From positions 31,536,001 through 31,600,000 of the forward strand of contig AP031354.1 in the NCBI GenBank assembly GCA_037833965.1: a DNA stretch of 64,000 nucleotides, written 5' to 3'. Below the pieces are notes generated by a model. The model saw only the letters and a program-made list of their open reading frames with translations. It had not been told where the DNA came from and searched no databases. This stretch comes from Marchantia polymorpha subsp. ruderalis. Taxonomy: Eukaryota > Streptophyta > Marchantiopsida > Marchantiales > Marchantiaceae. Shown piece after piece: positions 46,516 through 58,256 of the stretch. Position 1 is the stretch's first letter, and each line of letters starts with the position of its first letter. Position numbers and translations under genes: made by a program.

Positions 46516-49479
46516 TCACGAGGGAGATTCCTTGCCGTCGTAGTCGCTCATGAGATTGACGCCCGATGAGTTGGAAACGAGAGTCGAGGCATGGCGAATC
46601 GTGGGCCACGACTGAGTGCTGGTGTCAGGAGTGTCGGACGTCGTCGAGCTCATGGTCATGCCCGTGGACGACTGAGTGGTGCTATCGGTCTCGGACCGGA
46701 ACATGTTGCACTCCTTGCTCATCGCATCGAGCTCGCGCACGACGTCGGACATGCTGGGGCGGTCGGTGGGATCCTGCTCGCAGCACCGCAGCGCCAGCTT
46801 CGCCCAGGCCTCGGCCGTCTCCACGGGGCACTGCCCTGCGATGGACGAGTCGACGATGAGCCATAGATTGTCCTTGGCCAAAACCCCGACGCGGACGATA
46901 TTCTGGCCCTGCGAGATTGCTCGCCTTCCCGTCAGCAGCACCAGCAGCAGCACCCCGAAGCTGTACACATCGCTCTTGTCCGTCAGAGTGTGCGTGAGGC
47001 AATACTCCGGGTCGAGGTATCCAGGAGTGCCTTTCACGAGAGTGTCGACACCCCCTCCCACGCCGCCCTCCTCGTCCGGCTGCTCGGCATTCCTCGACAC
47101 TCCAAAATCCGCCACCTTGGCGTTGAATTTCGCATCGAGCAGGATGTTGCTGGGCTTAATGTCACGATGGAAGATCGGGGGATTGGCCTCGGTGTGAAGG
47201 TAATTGAGTCCCCGGGCCGCTCCCAGCGCGACTCGCAGCCTCGTGGGGAAATCGAACATGGCCGTGGAGTTGGGTGGCAGATGGTCCTCGACCGTGCGGT
47301 TCACCATGAACTCGTACACGAGGAAATGGTCGCCCGACACCTCGTCGCTGCAGAAGCCCTTGAGCTCGACGAGATTGCGGTGGTGCACGCGCGACAGCAG
47401 CTCGATCTCCGTCTCGAATTGCTCGACTGACCCGGCAGCCATCCCTGCACGCTTGATTGCAACCTTGGATCCATCAGGCAGCACTCCGAGGTACACTCGC
47501 CCGAATCCCCCGACGCCAAGCACATTCGCATCGCTGAATCCGCTCGTGTAGCGCTCCATCTCCGACCATGTCCATTCCTTGAGCCCTGTGGCCTTCACCC
47601 TCGAGAACGTCGGCTTGAGGTGCATCCCCTTCCTTGCTTTCGGCGCCCGCCTGCGACTCACCACCAGCAACCCAGCGATCAGCAGCAGCAGCGACACCGC
47701 CATCACGCCCAGCACAATCCCAGCCACCTCGCCCTTCGATAGCCCTGAGGACGAGCCTGGCGGCAGAACCACCGTCAGGCGCAAGAGCTCGTAAGGTCCG
47801 AAGACGGAGTTGTCAGGAACTTCCCAATCCGAGAACATGTCGATGATGCGCTCGATTTCGGAGGAATTGAAGTAAGTGTCCGAGAGCGGGAAGAGGCCGA
47901 GGTGCATGGAGATGCGGTTGCTCGACTCGGTGGTGTAGTCGAAGAGATCGACCTGCTCCAGCGCAAGTCCCAGCCCCGACGAGATGTAGATGAGGAAGCT
48001 CTGCTCGTAGATGTCGAACACATTGAACCCGGGGCTCTTGAGTCTGTACCAGACGATGATGGGCACGGCGCATCGGCAGAACTCGTTGCCTGCTCGGTTC
48101 TGCGCATTGGGCACGAGGAAGAAGGTGGCAGGGCAGCCGCCGCAGGTCGAGCCCATGTTGGACGAGGCATTGACGGCGCTCCCGATCTGCAGCACCACGT
48201 TCACGCTGCTGGGCAAGCACACCGCCGCCAGCGTGTTGCCGCTGCACAGCGGGTTGCCTGCAAACCATATCGATTGTTGCGAGCGGATCAGGGTCTCGTT
48301 GTTGGGCCAGCTCGAGATGTTGTTGTTCTGGAAGTCCCAGATGAATTTTGCGGACGAGTCGTTGTTGGGCGGGATGGAGCCGAGGTTCGTGGGAATGGTG
48401 CCCGAGATGTCGTTATTGCCCAGCAGCAGGAACGACAAATTGCCCAAATTGCCCAATTCCGTCGGAACGTCGCCCGAGATTTGATTGTTCGAGAGGTCGA
48501 TGGCTGTCATGCGAGGAGGGAACGCCGGGATCGATCCGTTCAGCTTGTTGGAGCCCAGATCCAGCACGCCCAGGGCTGTGGACTGGCTCATGTCCGGGAC
48601 AACCCCCTCGAGGTTGCAGTTCCTCAGGCTGAGCTTGAGCAGCGTGGGAATGGTGCCATACTCGGCTGGGATGGTGGCGCCGTCGTCGAAGTGGTTGTTA
48701 TCCAGCTGCAAGATCAAGAGAGTGGAAATGTTGGACAGCTCCGGAGGCAGCAGGCCCGACACATTGTTGCTGTCGAGGAGCAGATGGACGAGCTGCGGAA
48801 GCTGGCCCAGTTCTTTGGGGATGCTGCCACTGATCGAGTTATTGTTCATGTGCAAATGCTGCATGCTCAGCAGGTTCTTGAAGGTGCTAGGCACGGGGCC
48901 AGTGATATCATTCTCGTCAATCTGAATCCTATTCAGCCCGCTGAGATTCCCGATCGAGTCCGGGATGTTCCCCGAGAAGTGGTTCCCGTTCAGCAGCAGC
49001 AGCAGGAGGTTGTCCAAATTCCCGATGGTGTCCGGGATGGTGCCACTCATGTTGTTCCACATCACGTCGAGGTATTTCATCGCCTTGAGGTTCCCCAGCT
49101 CCGGGGCCAGCGTGCCCTCGAGGTTGAGATTCAGCAGCCGGAGCTCGGTGACATGCGAATAGTTGGTATTCTTCAAACTGTCAGGATAATCCGCCACCAG
49201 GCAGAACACTCCGACCCAATTCGCGCACGGGTCGCCACCGAGGTACCAGCTCGGAAGCATCTGCTGGCTGTTGCTCAGCGTGGCTTTGAACGCTTCGAGG
49301 GCGCTAATATCTCCAGGGTCAGTCGGGAGGAGGCTCTGCGAAAAACTAGTCGACACACAAAATCCGAAAACCACAACAACAAAAACTAGAGCTCTGCTAA
49401 TCCCACTACAAAGCGATACTACTGCTTCCGATCCCGTGGCTGCCGGCCTCGACGGGCCGCACCAGATTAACATCGTCAT
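46516..49479 (-). CDS. LRR receptor-like kinase, LRR-VIII-1 type, intronless
   Basis: A plasma-membrane receptor kinase of 987 residues in a single exon. The N-terminus has a hydrophobic signal segment (about residues 31-46, ALVFVVVVFGFCV). A leucine-rich-repeat N-cap with the GDPCANWVGVFC motif follows, then about ten repeats (to about residue 400; LDVMWNNMSGTIP, IQIDENDITGPVP and so on). Next comes a cysteine-containing juxtamembrane region (SNMGSTCGGCPATFFL; CRCAVPI) like that of Arabidopsis LRR-VIII-1 proteins, the group that includes the hydrogen peroxide sensor HPCA1. One helix (about 582-606, followed by RRR) leads to a cytosolic kinase with Gly loop LGVGGFGRVYLG, lysine VAIKRAG, HRDIKPSN, DFGVSR and GTPGYLDPEY, so catalysis looks intact. 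The tail (about 905-987) is Ser/Thr-rich. Coding GC is high. The start is the first of two near-adjacent Met codons. Ligand unknown. Confidence 0.95.
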   Translation of the reverse strand: MTMLIWCGPSRPAATGSEAVVSLCSGISRALVFVVVVFGFCVSTSFSQSLLPTDPGDISALEAFKATLSNSQQMLPSWYLGGDPCANWVGVFCLVADYPDSLKNTNYSHVTELRLLNLNLEGTLAPELGNLKAMKYLDVMWNNMSGTIPDTIGNLDNLLLLLLNGNHFSGNIPDSIGNLSGLNRIQIDENDITGPVPSTFKNLLSMQHLHMNNNSISGSIPKELGQLPQLVHLLLDSNNVSGLLPPELSNISTLLILQLDNNHFDDGATIPAEYGTIPTLLKLSLRNCNLEGVVPDMSQSTALGVLDLGSNKLNGSIPAFPPRMTAIDLSNNQISGDVPTELGNLGNLSFLLLGNNDISGTIPTNLGSIPPNNDSSAKFIWDFQNNNISSWPNNETLIRSQQSIWFAGNPLCSGNTLAAVCLPSSVNVVLQIGSAVNASSNMGSTCGGCPATFFLVPNAQNRAGNEFCRCAVPIIVWYRLKSPGFNVFDIYEQSFLIYISSGLGLALEQVDLFDYTTESSNRISMHLGLFPLSDTYFNSSEIERIIDMFSDWEVPDNSVFGPYELLRLTVVLPPGSSSGLSKGEVAGIVLGVMAVSLLLLIAGLLVVSRRRAPKARKGMHLKPTFSRVKATGLKEWTWSEMERYTSGFSDANVLGVGGFGRVYLGVLPDGSKVAIKRAGMAAGSVEQFETEIELLSRVHHRNLVELKGFCSDEVSGDHFLVYEFMVNRTVEDHLPPNSTAMFDFPTRLRVALGAARGLNYLHTEANPPIFHRDIKPSNILLDAKFNAKVADFGVSRNAEQPDEEGGVGGGVDTLVKGTPGYLDPEYCLTHTLTDKSDVYSFGVLLLVLLTGRRAISQGQNIVRVGVLAKDNLWLIVDSSIAGQCPVETAEAWAKLALRCCEQDPTDRPSMSDVVRELDAMSKECNMFRSETDSTTQSSTGMTMSSTTSDTPDTSTQSWPTIRHASTLVSNSSGVNLMSDYDGKESPS

Positions 49480-51697
49480 ATTATCCTGTTAGTAGCATGA
49501 AGATGACGGTCTGTGCTTCCGTGAGGAAGAAATCCCACCCGCTGGGTGATGCGCTTTATTTTTTCTTGGAGTTCAATTCTTCGGTCTCGAATTGGTAGAG
49601 CGAGCGAGTGAGGCCGCTTGCTTGCTGGCTACCTAGACCGTGGGGCGCCTCCTCATGGCCGCCGGTGGTGATGCCCTCGCATGAAACAAAGGCCACCGTC
49701 CCTCACCACTCGTGATTCACATCTCCTTGCTTTATGCACCATCTCTGCCCATGCTCGAGCTCCCTCTCCTTCCTTCCCTCTCACTCGGCACGGCCCCTTC
49801 GGATCGGCACCGCTGAATCTGCACACCTTGTACGCTTACGTACTCTCTCTCTCTCTCCTGTTCGCTGCACTAGATCCGGCCGGGCTGGTCGGTCCTCACA
49901 ATTGGCTCGACAGGCCGTGCTTCACGCCATCTCGCGCTCCGTCTGGCTCAGACTCCTCCCTTAGACCTTGGCGCCGAGCAGCGCCGGGGGCCTCGTAATG
50001 GATTCGGAGCAGCTCAGACCCTGTATTGTATATGACGAGACGATGTGGAGCCCCCGTGTCCAGCTGGACTTGGGGCTGTCCGAGTTGGACAGAGCATCGA
50101 TGTGTCCGACGTGGCGATGATTCGGTCGGAGATCCCGGAATCAGTCGGGCAGGCAGGCAACTTGGGGGCCGGGCCGGGACGAGACCAGACCAGACAGACA
50201 GCATGAATTCGTCAAGGCCCACGGGTCTTTCGATTGTGCTGATGACGACCTCGTGCCCTTTCCGGATCTTGTCCTGGACGAATCAATCGGCCTTATGAGA
50301 CTGATTTCCATATAAGCCTCGATCATCTGTTCTGATTGAGAATTCTGTTCAGTTCTGCGGCAACTGGGGTTACATTTGTGCCTTCTTGTTCAACTGCTGC
50401 GGTTGTTCCACCAGAGTAGAGGCATTCGGATCTGTCATGATCTCTGCCGAATGGATCGGGAACCGCACCGGGTCCGGTCAACGAACGAATGATGAGCGTC
50501 GTTCTCTGGTCCCGGACCTGGATGGATCTCATTGACTTTCGAGGTTTTCCTGAGTAGATTTTGTCCTGCTTTTTGGGGTCCTGACAAGCATTTCGGGTCA
50601 GCCATCTGCCTTTCCTAAAGACCGTGAGCCGGTTGGAGCTTTACTGAAATGTTCCACGTTATAAGATTACGAGATTACTACAAAAAAGTCTTTCATGGCC
50701 TGATCCCTCATTCGCATTTTTCCCGAGGCATTCCATTGACAGTTTCTCCGGCGGCGTTTGATTATCCACCCTTGCTTGCTATGGAGTACAGTACAAGCCG
50801 TTGCCAGAATCTAAGGTTGCATGTTAGAGTGTGTGTGCACGATGGTAAACGGCTGCAGTAGTTCCATGCAGTTTCGCAAAATCGAGCAGATTATATTCTT
50901 CACAAGAGTACACTCGAATAGAACTTGTAGAGGGCCGACAATCTCGAGCGAAGACCTGCTTTTCCACATGAGACTTCGTTACCGTCAGTTCCAGCACACA
51001 GCAACTAAATCAGCACGAAATATATCAACGGGTCTGACTGTGGCGAACTTGCTTATGAATATTGCAACTGATCAGAAGAGATCAATTCCTAAAGGGAATC
51101 TCAACAATACCAGTTGGTGAATATCCCGGTCAATGGAGATAGCAATATCCAGCACGATTAATAAACTGTGAACCGATCGAGTGAATTGTGACGTCGACTG
51201 TGCAAGTCGATAATTAGGCTGCTTTCAAGTGCAAATACAAGGACTCGGATCATTTTTGTTTACTCCAAGAGGGTGGATCTGGAATCTGAAGGTCTTCACA
51301 ATGTTATGAAGCGTCTTGCGACTTCAGTGGATGTATTGTGAAGTAGACCACAGTGGCCGAAATATCGAACGAGTTCGCAACGACGGGAACAAACGCGGTT
51401 GGTGGGCACGGTAATTGTTATGTCAGCAGTAATCGCAGTAGGTACGGCGATTACGCCGCGAATGTCGATTGAGGCCACTACTGTACCACGTAGAGAGTCC
51501 ACGGTTTTGGTTTTCGTTGTGAGTCCATGAGACCGAATTCCACCACCGTCAATAAAACATTCGATGCCGGGTACTTTCAGGAAAAGAATAGTTGCATCCG
51601 GGGTCTACATGAATTTAAACTAGTGCAGAATCTCAACACGAGTCAACGAGAAATATCTACAAAGTAAAATAGCAAAAAATACCCAAAAGCTATAAAT
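49480..51697. other. Receptor kinase upstream region and spacer
   Basis: The GC-rich part to about 50300 is likely promoter and 5' leader of the minus-strand receptor kinase, with a CT-repeat at about 49844-49859. No gene is called further on. A palindrome flanks the start of the next repeat. Confidence 0.45.
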
Positions 51698-52768
51698 GGG
51701 GCTAGCCCAGAACTCATTAAAAGTGGCATTTGCCACTTTTGCCACCTTTTCGTTTAATGTGTCACCAACATTTCTGGAAAAGTGCCATTTGTATTGAAAA
51801 CCTTTGATGATAGTACTGAAACCATAAGAGAGATTCAGCTTTTTTCAAGAGAGAGTCATGCAGGGTTGTTTCTTCGTTGTGGCTAAGTAAGGTCCGCGCT
51901 CATGTAATGTTCATTGGACACCTAATGCCATCTATTTTTAAAGAGAATTTTGAAGAGTCCATGAACAGGTCGCATGATTAATCACTGTAAGGATACTCAA
52001 GGCCTAGAGCTAGTATCCAGAGAAAATGAGTTTGAGGTTGCTCATCTGCACGATGAAGATATTACACTTCAACTGAATAGTGACAACTTCCAAGATACAC
52101 ATACCCCTCCTTTAAATTTCAGCCCAAGGTAAGTGACGTCACCCATCTTCAATCCTATTGAATAGTGACAACTTCCACAATCCACAAGAAGCGAACTGTA
52201 TTCCCACTCAAAACCTCGGACAAAGTTGAGTGACATCACCTGTCTTCAATCCTAGGACTCGAGAGAAACTTGATTTCATAACCAAATTATTATGGCATTA
52301 GAGTTTTAGAATACTTTCGCGATATATGTAATTTCTCTTTTCTTCCAAAAATTACATCCGTCAATGATCATGCTTTACTTTGAATTCTATCCACAATCAA
52401 CTCAAAAACACAAATCCAATGATTTTATTTCCGGTCACTTACTACATATTAACGGTAATGCGGTCTAATGTTTGCTTGGTTGGGATAATTACATTCTTCT
52501 GTAGTGGAAGACATCGGCATTGCTCATAACTACTAGAAATTATTTCTAAAGATTCACGCTATAAAGTCAAAATTGCAATTGTGGATGACACTAGAATTAC
52601 TCACAACTCCTAGAAATTACTATTAAAGATTTACGCTGTAAAGTCAAAATTGCAGTCAAAGAAGCACCGTTAAAAAAAACTTAATTGTGTCATCAACCCA
52701 ATTTTCATCGTGGCAAAGTTGACATCTATTAATAAAACGTCACTTTTAATCAGGCCTAGGCTAGCCCT
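51698..52768. mobile_element. Candidate DNA transposon of about 1.07 kb
   Basis: The left end GGGGCTAGCCCAG...CATTAAAAGTGGC is mirrored at the right end, which reads (complement) GGGCTAGCCTAG...GATTAAAAGTGAC. Inside are two diverged tandem duplications (52074-52157/52159-52253 and 52517-52577/52596-52654) and a 10-bp-stem palindrome at 51719-51740. There is no coding capacity. A target-site duplication could not be identified, so the superfamily is not assigned. Confidence 0.5.
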
Positions 52769-55700
52769 TATTGCATTGCAATGTGATACTTATGTTAGTC
52801 CACTCGAGTATTTAATTATTTTGAGAATAACAAAACATATACACGGCCTATTAAGATTGTTATTTTGTTCATTGGCAAGCTAGTGAATTTTAAGAAGGAA
52901 TGCATAGACATTCACTCAAATATGCAGTACAATATACTAAAGAGAGTTACACCGGACACTCAAAAGTTGATACAATTCATACCAAATTAAATATGAAGCA
53001 GTAATAAATTAACTAAATATCTATGATACCAAACTCTGAAACCAATAGGTCAAATTTATTTAATTGATTCATATTATAAAAATTTCAAAGAATTATTGAG
53101 AATCTTCATCAAGGCATACAAAAACAAGGAATTTTATTCTTTCTTTTTTATACTTGTATTATAAAAAAAGCATCATTCTTCTTGAACTGAAGCAATCTAT
53201 TGAGTAAAATGTATTATGAATAGCTATGTATTGTTCTTTCAATGGAAGTAAAGTTTTGTAAATTTTTGTTGTATAGCTGTTCATGTGAGTAAATGTAATG
53301 GTAGATAGTTGATTGAAATCTATACTAAACTTTATTGTTATAAAACAGAAGCTAATGAGAGTAACAAAAATCATCAATGAATTAGTATTTATTGATGTTT
53401 TTTATATACATCTCAAGAATGAATCTATGGATCATAAAGAAATGTAAGTGATATCAATATATTAGCCAAAAAAAATTTATAGACGTCTTACATTTCATCA
53501 CTAGTGATATTAACTATTCATACAAGATTAATGAAGATCTTTATGCACATTTTAAATCTGTTGTAACTTTTGCAAGGAAAAATACGATAATCAAAATATA
53601 AAAAATAAAAAATATTTTGTGCACAAGCTAACGTGACAGTTAACGTGGTTTAATTTACGGAAACACATCAAATTATAAAACTAAAATTGGTTAATGTTCA
53701 TAAGTGCAAGCTAGATCTTGGTGTCTTTAGTTCTTAGAATCAAATTATATTTGAACCCTAAAGTGTTTCTCGGGTTCATGGCAGACAATTGGCACGAGTT
53801 TATTTTAACAATCTCCCCTTTAACTCATATAGAAAGAAAACTAATCTCCATACCCTAGTGGAGCCGTCACATAATTGGTTTATGATTATTTTGAAATTTA
53901 TTTCACTTTGAGTAGTCTAAATTGGATTTTGTGAAGTTATAGCTTGGATCTAATCACCAGCTAGAAGGGAGATTGGACGTTCATTTGAATATGCATAAAT
54001 CTTTATACTTGTTGTGCTTGGATCATGTCTGAAATGACAATGAGAGCTATGTATGTTGGTAGATGATGTGTATCCGCACAACAGTCATTATGTGATTCCA
54101 AACTAGAGTTGTGATTATCTTGACCATGTAAAATATCATGTACTACAAACGGTTTCTATATCTAGATTTGTCACGGTCATTGATTGAGATTATAATCGTC
54201 ACCGTCAAATCCAACCGTCTATATTAGTCGCTGGTTGGATAAAAAACTAGGATTGTATAGTTTTTGTGACTAGGATGCAGTTCACGGAAGTATACCTTAA
54301 CTATCACATCAAAATAGACTCATTTTGTGAAGTTGAGACTTCCTAATTGCATATATCGGAGCATGTTTATGCTTTAATATGTGAGAATGATTCCAAGTTC
54401 TTATGTACCTAGTACTTATTGAGTTATATTGAGTTAGAGTTTGGCTTGGCTTGACTATATGTAACATTGGAGTTTTTAGTAAAGTTGAACCCTAGAGATT
54501 AAGAAGACCCTACGCAATTAAGAAGTCCATTGGCCACTAATGAATGTCATTTATGTGTCATACATACAATAGTAGAATAGCATAAGTTGAATTCCTATAA
54601 GTAAACTTACACTCATGATTATTGCATGGTGTTTATGAAGTTAAATCAAAATTTTGATGATGAAATAACTTAAATAATCCTGTCTTCAACGTTTACATAT
54701 TGAAGTCAAGCTTACAATATATACTTCAATAGTAATATATGAAATGTCTACGTAATTTTATGTACATGTCACAATGTGTTTCATCCATTAAAAATGTGAA
54801 CTCACAATCCCTAATGGCCTGATTAGTAGACTAAATAGCTTTATAAAGTATTATGCGAAATGAAATTTCAAGTACATATGACATGATCTTCCAAGGTAAT
54901 GCATCATTTATAGTTCTTTCTTCAAATATCTTGACCACTTTTGGTTATTAATTGAAATCCTCTCCACGTGATACAAACATTCTAGGTCTAAAAAGATCTC
55001 ATTGTGCATGATCATTGACTACTCAGTTTTATCTTTATCTTATATCCTTTCACTTTTAGGTTTCCCTATCAAGGTGTCAAAGTCTATTGCAATATCAATC
55101 TTTTGAGTTCATCATGACATATCCTATTTTTTTGAATTTATGGTATTGAAATAAAAATTATGCTTGATATTCTCTCCCTTATATTTGTTCTTCAACCAAA
55201 CTAACTACTTTTTACAATTACTCTCGTACACTTGCATTTTTTAAACGCATGACACTTTTAATAGCAAAATCATGTACGGGACATTATGACATCAAGAATC
55301 TTGAAAAGCAGTATTGGATATGTATATAAAGTAATTTTTCAAAGATTGGAGTTGTGTCTCACTCAGAAATGGAGAAATTCTCAAAAGGAAGAGTGATATT
55401 TGAAATACTTCAAAGACTTCCCCGTCTATTGATGGGGTCTTCTCATATATTTTTGTATCCTCTTGGGTTCCTTTTCCTTTATCTCCTTCTGTCAAAGCTT
55501 TCTATTTACAGTCTTCGGACTCCAAGAGGGAACGGTGTCACGAAGAGTAAGAAGAGCCTCACCAATGACGCAGAACCTTCCTGCATTCCGAGGGCCACCG
55601 CTTGATCCGGTCACCGAACAACGTCGCGCTCTGAAGCTCAAGGAAGCAGAGGGCTGTGCCTTGACCTTCGTTGACCTTCTCGAGCGAGATCTCGCCCACG

Positions 55701-56538
55701 GAACGAAGGCCAATTCCCAAGGTCCCATGAGATTAGAAGTCTCGAGATTGTTGGATAGATGAGCCCAGGTCCGAGCTGAGCTAGGGTCTGGAAGGCTACG
55801 TGAGACGGTAACACTGTCTGGTCTGGTCTGCTGTAGGATTATTCAGCTGAACGCAAATTTCCAACGACCGGTTCAAAGATGGCGTGAAACTGCCCAATCC
55901 ATAGTTGCTGTAGCATTAGATTATCCCGTTTATTGCATCTACGTGGGGATTGGAGGCCAAAAATGTCAATACCGGCTCATGACGTCTGCTTCATCTGCTT
56001 GAACTCGGGCTTCTGATTCCTGGCTTTCTTCTCACCCTTCGAACCATGTGAGAGAACATTCCGAGACGGCACAGACAGATGCAACTTCCCATATGTATGC
56101 TCCCCCACGCAACACTTAGTAACTGCATTAGACAGTACTCGAAATGGTGAGAGTCTGGCCCCAAGTTTCATGGTCGTTTGAGTCATTTAGAACTCAGGCC
56201 TCCACCCGATTGGCTTGGTCGAGGTGCTGAATAGATCTGATCACTTTCGAACTGTTGTTGCAGGGGAAGGGTGTCAATGAAGACTAGAGGAGAGGATTAT
56301 GAGACAGTGAAGGACGAAACTGTGACCATCAAGCTTTTACATTGTTCGTTCTTTGAAAGTTTCACTGTTCCGTCTTAATATTATTTTTTCAGATATGGAT
56401 TCTGGCTTAAGTTTCAAGCTTCGCTTCTCTCTGGTGATGCTTCTCTGCGGCAGGAAACATACATCTGGGACCGAAAGAGCGTTCATGAGCTGGAATGGTG
56501 CGGAATAAGAGCTTTGGCAAGATATTGAGTATTCCATC
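52769..56538. other. AT-rich block, no gene recognised
   Basis: Positions 52770-55340 are highly AT-rich with no reading frame worth calling. From 55340 to 55800 composition becomes GC-richer; a frame at 55463-55762 is not recognisable. Old, decayed mobile-element sequence is likely but not shown. Confidence 0.4.
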
Positions 56539-56546
56539 CCTTTCGT

Positions 56547-56728
56547 CAGGGGCGGAGCCAAAGGGGACGGGGGGGGGGCATGCCCCCACCAAGCCCAGGA
56601 AGGGTCTACACAGATTGTGAGTTACAGAATGTGAAAACGAGGTCGAGAAAAAATTTTAATTGGAAATTGGCGGGTAGCCCCCCCCCCCCCCCCCCCCCCC
56701 CACCTGAAATATCCTGGCTCCGCCCCTG
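56547..56728. mobile_element. hAT-type MITE, 182 bp
   Basis: The ends are CAGGGGCGGAGCCA and its exact reverse complement. The same 8-bp sequence CCTTTCGT is present on both sides (56539-56546 and 56729-56736), a hAT-length target-site duplication. The interior carries GGGCATGCCCCC and a run of 24 C residues (56678-56701). There is no coding capacity. Confidence 0.95.
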
Positions 56729-56736
56729 CCTTTCGT

Positions 56737-58256
56737 GCCATCGAAAAGAAGGGATCGGGGCCTAATCCCATCTTATTCCTGTGTAGGATATTCCATTGGA
56801 GTTTCCCGGATATTCACCGTCGATTAGTCCTTTATGATCTCTCCAGTTAGTCCAAAGATTAATGTGATAAGTCTTCGATACACCCTTGTGCTCTGATACA
56901 AGTTTTGCATTGCAGCCCTCTAAGTATTCGTAAATGAAGGCACTGAAGAACTTTTGTTTCTCCCGGCAAGACGAGAATCATGACCTGGACGTGACACCAC
57001 ATTTAGCTTTAATGAGACATGGAGGACTTTTTGGCAAGCTTGAGGGTAAAGTTTTTTTGTTCCTTAACCTCCGTCATTCCATGTGATTTTGATGGTCGCT
57101 GACCGTAATGGATCTCTTCATACCGCCTTATCTTAGACACGAAGGCGTCTTGGAATGAGCTCCAGGAGGAGATTTCCAAAATTCCATCCTTGTTGAAGAA
57201 GGTGATCGAGACATGCAGTTGACCTGATTACTCAGAGTCAATCCTCTCTGATTCACAAAAGTCAGCCAGTGACATCCGAGTGACCAGAGCATAGTTCGCA
57301 GCTTGGAGATAGGATTTCCTCCATCAAGAAGACTGAAGTGCTCGCTAGGAGGCCCTTCGAGAATCAATCTGAAAAGTACATTGATGACTTCAACATATCA
57401 GCCATAAGGTTATCAGGACAGAAAACGAGAGAACATGGTGATGGAAGCGACCCAGTTCAGGCGCATGGGGCCTTTCCCTGGAAAGAAAATGAGTCTGGCC
57501 CTGACGGGGCCGATTGAAAAAACATCCTGCATTAATTCCGATTCTATCTTCGGACATTGAAAAAGTGCTTTACATGTGACGGACCCGATTCATTGAAGCA
57601 ATCCTTCTCCAGTGGTTCAAAAAAGTCCGCAATCGACACCTGGTTCACCAAGCAGAAACGACGAAGAGCGGAAGGAAATGGAATCGGCCTGTTCAGGACA
57701 AAAATCAAGAGCCTTGATACATTTCTCTTGGTACAAGCCGTAACAAATGGCGTTACATTGAATGCTCTAATAAGAGCTTCTGCTTCGGTTCGATTATATG
57801 TGGACACTGAAGACCCAGCCAGACTGAAGGGCTCACTAACCTCAGCTCTCGTTATACTAGCAAAGGGTAACAGGAGATGTTACAATCATGACAGGTATTT
57901 TACACCATCTCCAAACAGCGATTCCTGTAGTATATATGCCATAATTTATGGCCTTCACAAAAGAATGAGATGCTTTGCAAGGCCGTCGAGGCGATGCATT
58001 CAATTAATAGATGATATAACACTAAAAGGCTCCAGATAGTATACACGCGACTGAACTGTCGTAGTCCAACTGTAGCGTAAAGCCGTCGGTGGAGACTCGG
58101 TTGCAAAACTCTCATCTCACTGCAAATTTACGCCTCTACTCGTCACTAATAACATAGACTGAAAATACTGCTGTTATACACCGTGCCTCAAATTGTGACC
58201 ATATAAATTCGAATGCATCTTCCGAGGAGAATATTTTTCTTACAAAGGGTGTGTGA
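56737..58256. other. Downstream flank of NADK2, no gene seen
   Basis: The stretch next to 58257 should hold the NADK2 3' UTR on the minus strand. A 160-codon frame on the plus strand (57557-58039) has no family resemblance and is antisense to that UTR, so I leave it out. Nothing else was recognised. Confidence 0.45.

Noticed and set aside
47902..49389. A 495-codon open frame on the plus strand opposite the LRR receptor kinase
   Set aside because: It is the antisense shadow of GC-rich, leucine-rich coding DNA, with low-complexity, family-less translation; the minus-strand kinase has all domain motifs.
57557..58039. A 160-codon plus-strand frame downstream of NADK2
   Set aside because: No recognisable family and antisense to the probable NADK2 3' UTR.
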